Source: an uncultured Desulfobacterales bacterium
GTDB lineage: Bacteria > Desulfobacterota > Desulfobacteria > Desulfobacterales > JAFDCJ01
DNA: 9,035 nt
Assembly (NCBI GenBank): GCA_945787595.1
Contig: CALZJV010000573.1
Location: 1-9,035, forward strand
Direction of reading: 5' to 3'
Shown: in pieces, positions 7,684 to 9,035 of the stretch
Numbering within the stretch: position 1 is the first letter of the stretch
Layout: the number at the start of each line of letters is the position of its first letter
Translations under genes and position numbers: made by a program
The notes under the pieces: generated by a model
What the model saw: the letters and a program-made list of their open reading frames with translations, nothing else
What the model was told of the DNA's origin: nothing
Database searches by the model: none

Positions 7684-7933
7684 TAAACTGATCGGTTCAA
7701 GGTTCAGGGTTCAAGGTTCAATGGTTCAAGGTTCCATTCTCGTCCCTGGACTGCATTTGGGATGCGTATTTATGAGAAAAGCGTCTGCTTCGTCAGGCCT
7801 AATCCAAAATTTGGAGCCAAATTAGCAATTATTTGGGAAAATGAGCATTTTTTGCGAGAACTTCGGGTCTTCAATGCCTTCTTTGTCCCTAACCCTGAAC
7901 GTTGAACCCTGAACCTATGGACCGATCAGTTTA
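7684..7933. mobile_element. 250-bp inverted-repeat element, MITE-like
   Basis: The ends are perfect 13-bp inverted repeats, taaactgatcggt (7684-7696) and its complement (7921-7933). Inside them a second 15-bp block, aggttcagggttcaa (7700-7714), matches the complement of 7902-7916, so the arms pair over about 37 bases. The centre (about 175 bases) encodes nothing. Both ends begin with TA, as expected if a Tc1/mariner or IS630-type transposase had moved it into a TA site, but a two-base match could be chance. It lies 5 bases after the parvulin stop and 58 bases before the next start, so it splits what is probably an operon. It could instead be a large hairpin of the intergenic-repeat class. Confidence 0.6.
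7695..7734 (+). repeat. Short tandem 'aggttca' repeats in the left arm of the 250-bp element
   Basis: About six degenerate copies of a 6-8 base unit of the form (a/g)ggttca occur in a row, with diverged complementary copies (ccctgaac, gttgaaccctgaac) in the right arm around 7892-7916. They account for much of the arm pairing and may expand or contract by slippage. Confidence 0.75.
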
Positions 7934-7973
7934 ATTATAATTATTAAGGATGGCTTTGTGTATTGAATCCACT

Positions 7974-7980
7974 AAAGGAA
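7974..7980 (+). promoter_or_regulatory. Ribosome binding site that favours start 7992 over 7950
   Basis: AAAGGAA stands 11 bases before ATG 7992. The upstream ATG at 7950 has only an aagg directly touching it, which is too close to work. Starting at 7992 also gives a clean signal peptide. Confidence 0.6.
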
Positions 7981-7991
7981 AATGCATCGAT

Positions 7992-8171
7992 ATGTTCCAA
8001 TTCAAGATATCACGGTGTACCTTCACTAAATGGATCATTGGGGGAATATTATTCTGGTTTATGATACCTGATTTTGCGTTGGCCGATAATATCCGTCCGG
8101 CCTATTTGGAAATCGAGGAGTTAGCATCCGGCCGGAACAATTCCGAATTATACCGCCCCGAAAACGGTTAA
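7992..8171 (+). pseudogene. N-terminal fragment of a HupE/UreJ-like protein (broken gene, 5' part)
   Basis: The 59-residue frame has a signal peptide (about 1-31, cleavage after ALA) followed by DNIRPAYLEIEELASG. This resembles the mature start of HupE/UreJ-family membrane proteins, whose periplasmic N-terminal domain opens with an RPAYLE-type motif. The frame then loses family character and stops at 8169-8171. Frame 2, open from 8090, picks up as N-D-A-I-V-E-T-W and runs into the next entry without a stop. Roughly 30-40 residues that I would expect between the two parts appear to be missing, together with a frame change, so this looks like an internal deletion in one gene. Classical HupE and UreJ are linked to nickel or hydrogenase and urease; the role of this extended family is not established. 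A tiny independent secreted peptide is possible but less likely. Confidence 0.65.
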
Positions 8172-8203
8172 AGACCAATGATGCCATTGTTGAAACGTGG
8201 AAT

Positions 8204-8998
8204 ATGATAGGCGGTGATGACGGATTAGCCGGTGCGCAAATACGGATAGACGGGCTAAAACAAACGACTACGGATGCCTTGGTACGTATTCGGCTATCCG
8301 ACGGATCGGTCCATCGAGTGGTTCTACGGCCCACTGAAACGACTACAACGATTCCCAATCCCCATAAAACACAGGATGAACAGAAGAAGTTCCATACCTC
8401 TTTACTGCAGCTTATGGACCATTGGCGATACGGCCTCTTGTTTTCGACGGCTTTTGTCCTCAGTCTGCTGCCAATGGCCCGGCGCAGGGGAATCGTCCTA
8501 TGCACTGTTGCACTTATGGTCGGTGCTTTATGCGGCCATGCCCTGGGCCAACTGCCGGTTTATGACAAAGTTTTTAATCAAAACACTCCTTCCAAAGCAG
8601 AGGCTGCAAAAATCCTACAGGGGTTGATGTTGAATACATACCGGGCATTTATGCTTCAAAAGGATGAAGACATCTACGATACCTTGGCGCGTAGTGTTTC
8701 TGGTGATTTTTTGAGTGAGGTTTATTTGCAGAACCGTGAAAATATGCGGATGCGCGATCCAGACGGGGCTATGGCCATTATACATCAACTGGATATCAAA
8801 TCGATCGACTCAATGGTTCAAAAAAAGGATGGTAGCATCGGCATTGTCGCCAATTGGGATGTTTACGGATCGGTGCATCATCAAAAACATGTCCATTATC
8901 GGTGTAACACATACAAAGCCCAGGTAATAATTAAGCCAACAGAAAATTACTGGAAAATTGTCAAGATTCAGTTACTGGATGAACAGCGCGTATTATGA
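8204..8998 (+). CDS. HupE-like domain remnant, two membrane helices and an unnamed C-terminal domain (3' part of broken gene)
   Basis: Residues 1-50 (GDDGLAGAQIRIDGLKQ, TDALVRIRLSDGSV, VVLRPTE) resemble the end of the periplasmic domain of HupE/UreJ-family proteins. The family's membrane core with its H-I-L-x-G-x-D-H-L-L-F motif should follow but is absent. Instead there are a short charged linker, two helices at about 75-91 and 96-115, and a soluble domain at about 120-264. That domain has EVYLQNRENM, an ANWDVYGSVHHQKHVHYR stretch and a final YWKIVKIQLLDEQRVL. I have an impression of similar domains near HupE-type genes in other bacteria but cannot name a family. ATG 8204 is only the first ATG in this stretch: no ribosome site precedes it, and the frame is open back to 8090. 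It is therefore probably the downstream part of the gene that starts at 7992. Whether the joined protein is a deletion fusion of two genes or a natural architecture is unresolved. Confidence 0.65.
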   Translation: MIGGDDGLAGAQIRIDGLKQTTTDALVRIRLSDGSVHRVVLRPTETTTTIPNPHKTQDEQKKFHTSLLQLMDHWRYGLLFSTAFVLSLLPMARRRGIVLCTVALMVGALCGHALGQLPVYDKVFNQNTPSKAEAAKILQGLMLNTYRAFMLQKDEDIYDTLARSVSGDFLSEVYLQNRENMRMRDPDGAMAIIHQLDIKSIDSMVQKKDGSIGIVANWDVYGSVHHQKHVHYRCNTYKAQVIIKPTENYWKIVKIQLLDEQRVL

Positions 8999-9035
8999 GA
9001 TTTCGCTTAATTTGCCCCTTTCGTTTCACATCGCA
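8995..9035 (+). CDS. Possible start of the next gene (cut by window end)
   Basis: ATG 8995 overlaps the previous stop as ATGA, a common sign of translational coupling. The 13 codons in view read M-R-F-R-L-I-C-P-F-R-F-T-S, basic and hydrophobic as in the start of a signal peptide or membrane protein. Too little is visible to assign a function, and no strong ribosome site is seen. Confidence 0.35.
   Translation, partial: MRFRLICPFRFTS

Noticed and set aside
7950..7991. Start of the HupE-like fragment at ATG 7950
   Set aside because: The only purine-rich match touches the ATG, and the extra 14 residues precede a signal peptide that begins properly at 7992.

Overview
The window looks like chromosomal DNA of a Gram-negative bacterium. 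It encodes an outer-membrane porin of the FadL type, periplasmic proteins with signal peptides, and an inner-membrane parvulin. My best guess is a marine or sediment Desulfobacterota (deltaproteobacterial) genome, judging from the protein style and from two kinds of dispersed non-coding repeat: a 'cacaaag' inverted repeat and 'aggttca' repeats. The lineage is an inference that the sequence alone cannot prove. All genes lie on the + strand.

Region 1 (1-2492) is the end of a MacAB-type tripartite export operon. It holds an FtsX/MacB-family ABC permease, cut at its 5' end by the window edge, and a periplasmic membrane-fusion (HlyD/MacA-like) adaptor. An imperfect inverted repeat (1255-1331) lies between them. 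The partner ATPase is not here and presumably lies upstream.

Region 2 (2493-3243) is about 750 bases of AT-rich DNA with no convincing gene. It contains an exact 55-bp tandem duplication and, at its end, a promoter-like -10 box ahead of the next gene.

Region 3 (3244-4424) is a FadL/OmpP1-family outer-membrane protein for hydrophobic substrates. Its reading frame breaks near 4170; the last 80 or so codons continue in another frame. Hairpins follow it at 4431-4512 and 4567-4596.

Region 4 (4683-8998) is the most interesting part. A secreted DUF3604 protein (PHP-like metal-binding motifs, GC-rich) is followed by a membrane-anchored parvulin-type peptidyl-prolyl isomerase. After a 250-bp inverted-repeat element that resembles a MITE comes a broken gene that begins like a HupE/UreJ-family protein. 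Instead of the usual HupE membrane core it continues into two membrane helices and a C-terminal soluble domain that I cannot name. A further gene may start at 8995 with an ATGA overlap. I recall DUF3604, parvulin and HupE/UreJ genes occurring side by side in other bacteria, so this looks like a poorly described envelope or metal-linked cassette, here partly decayed or remodelled.
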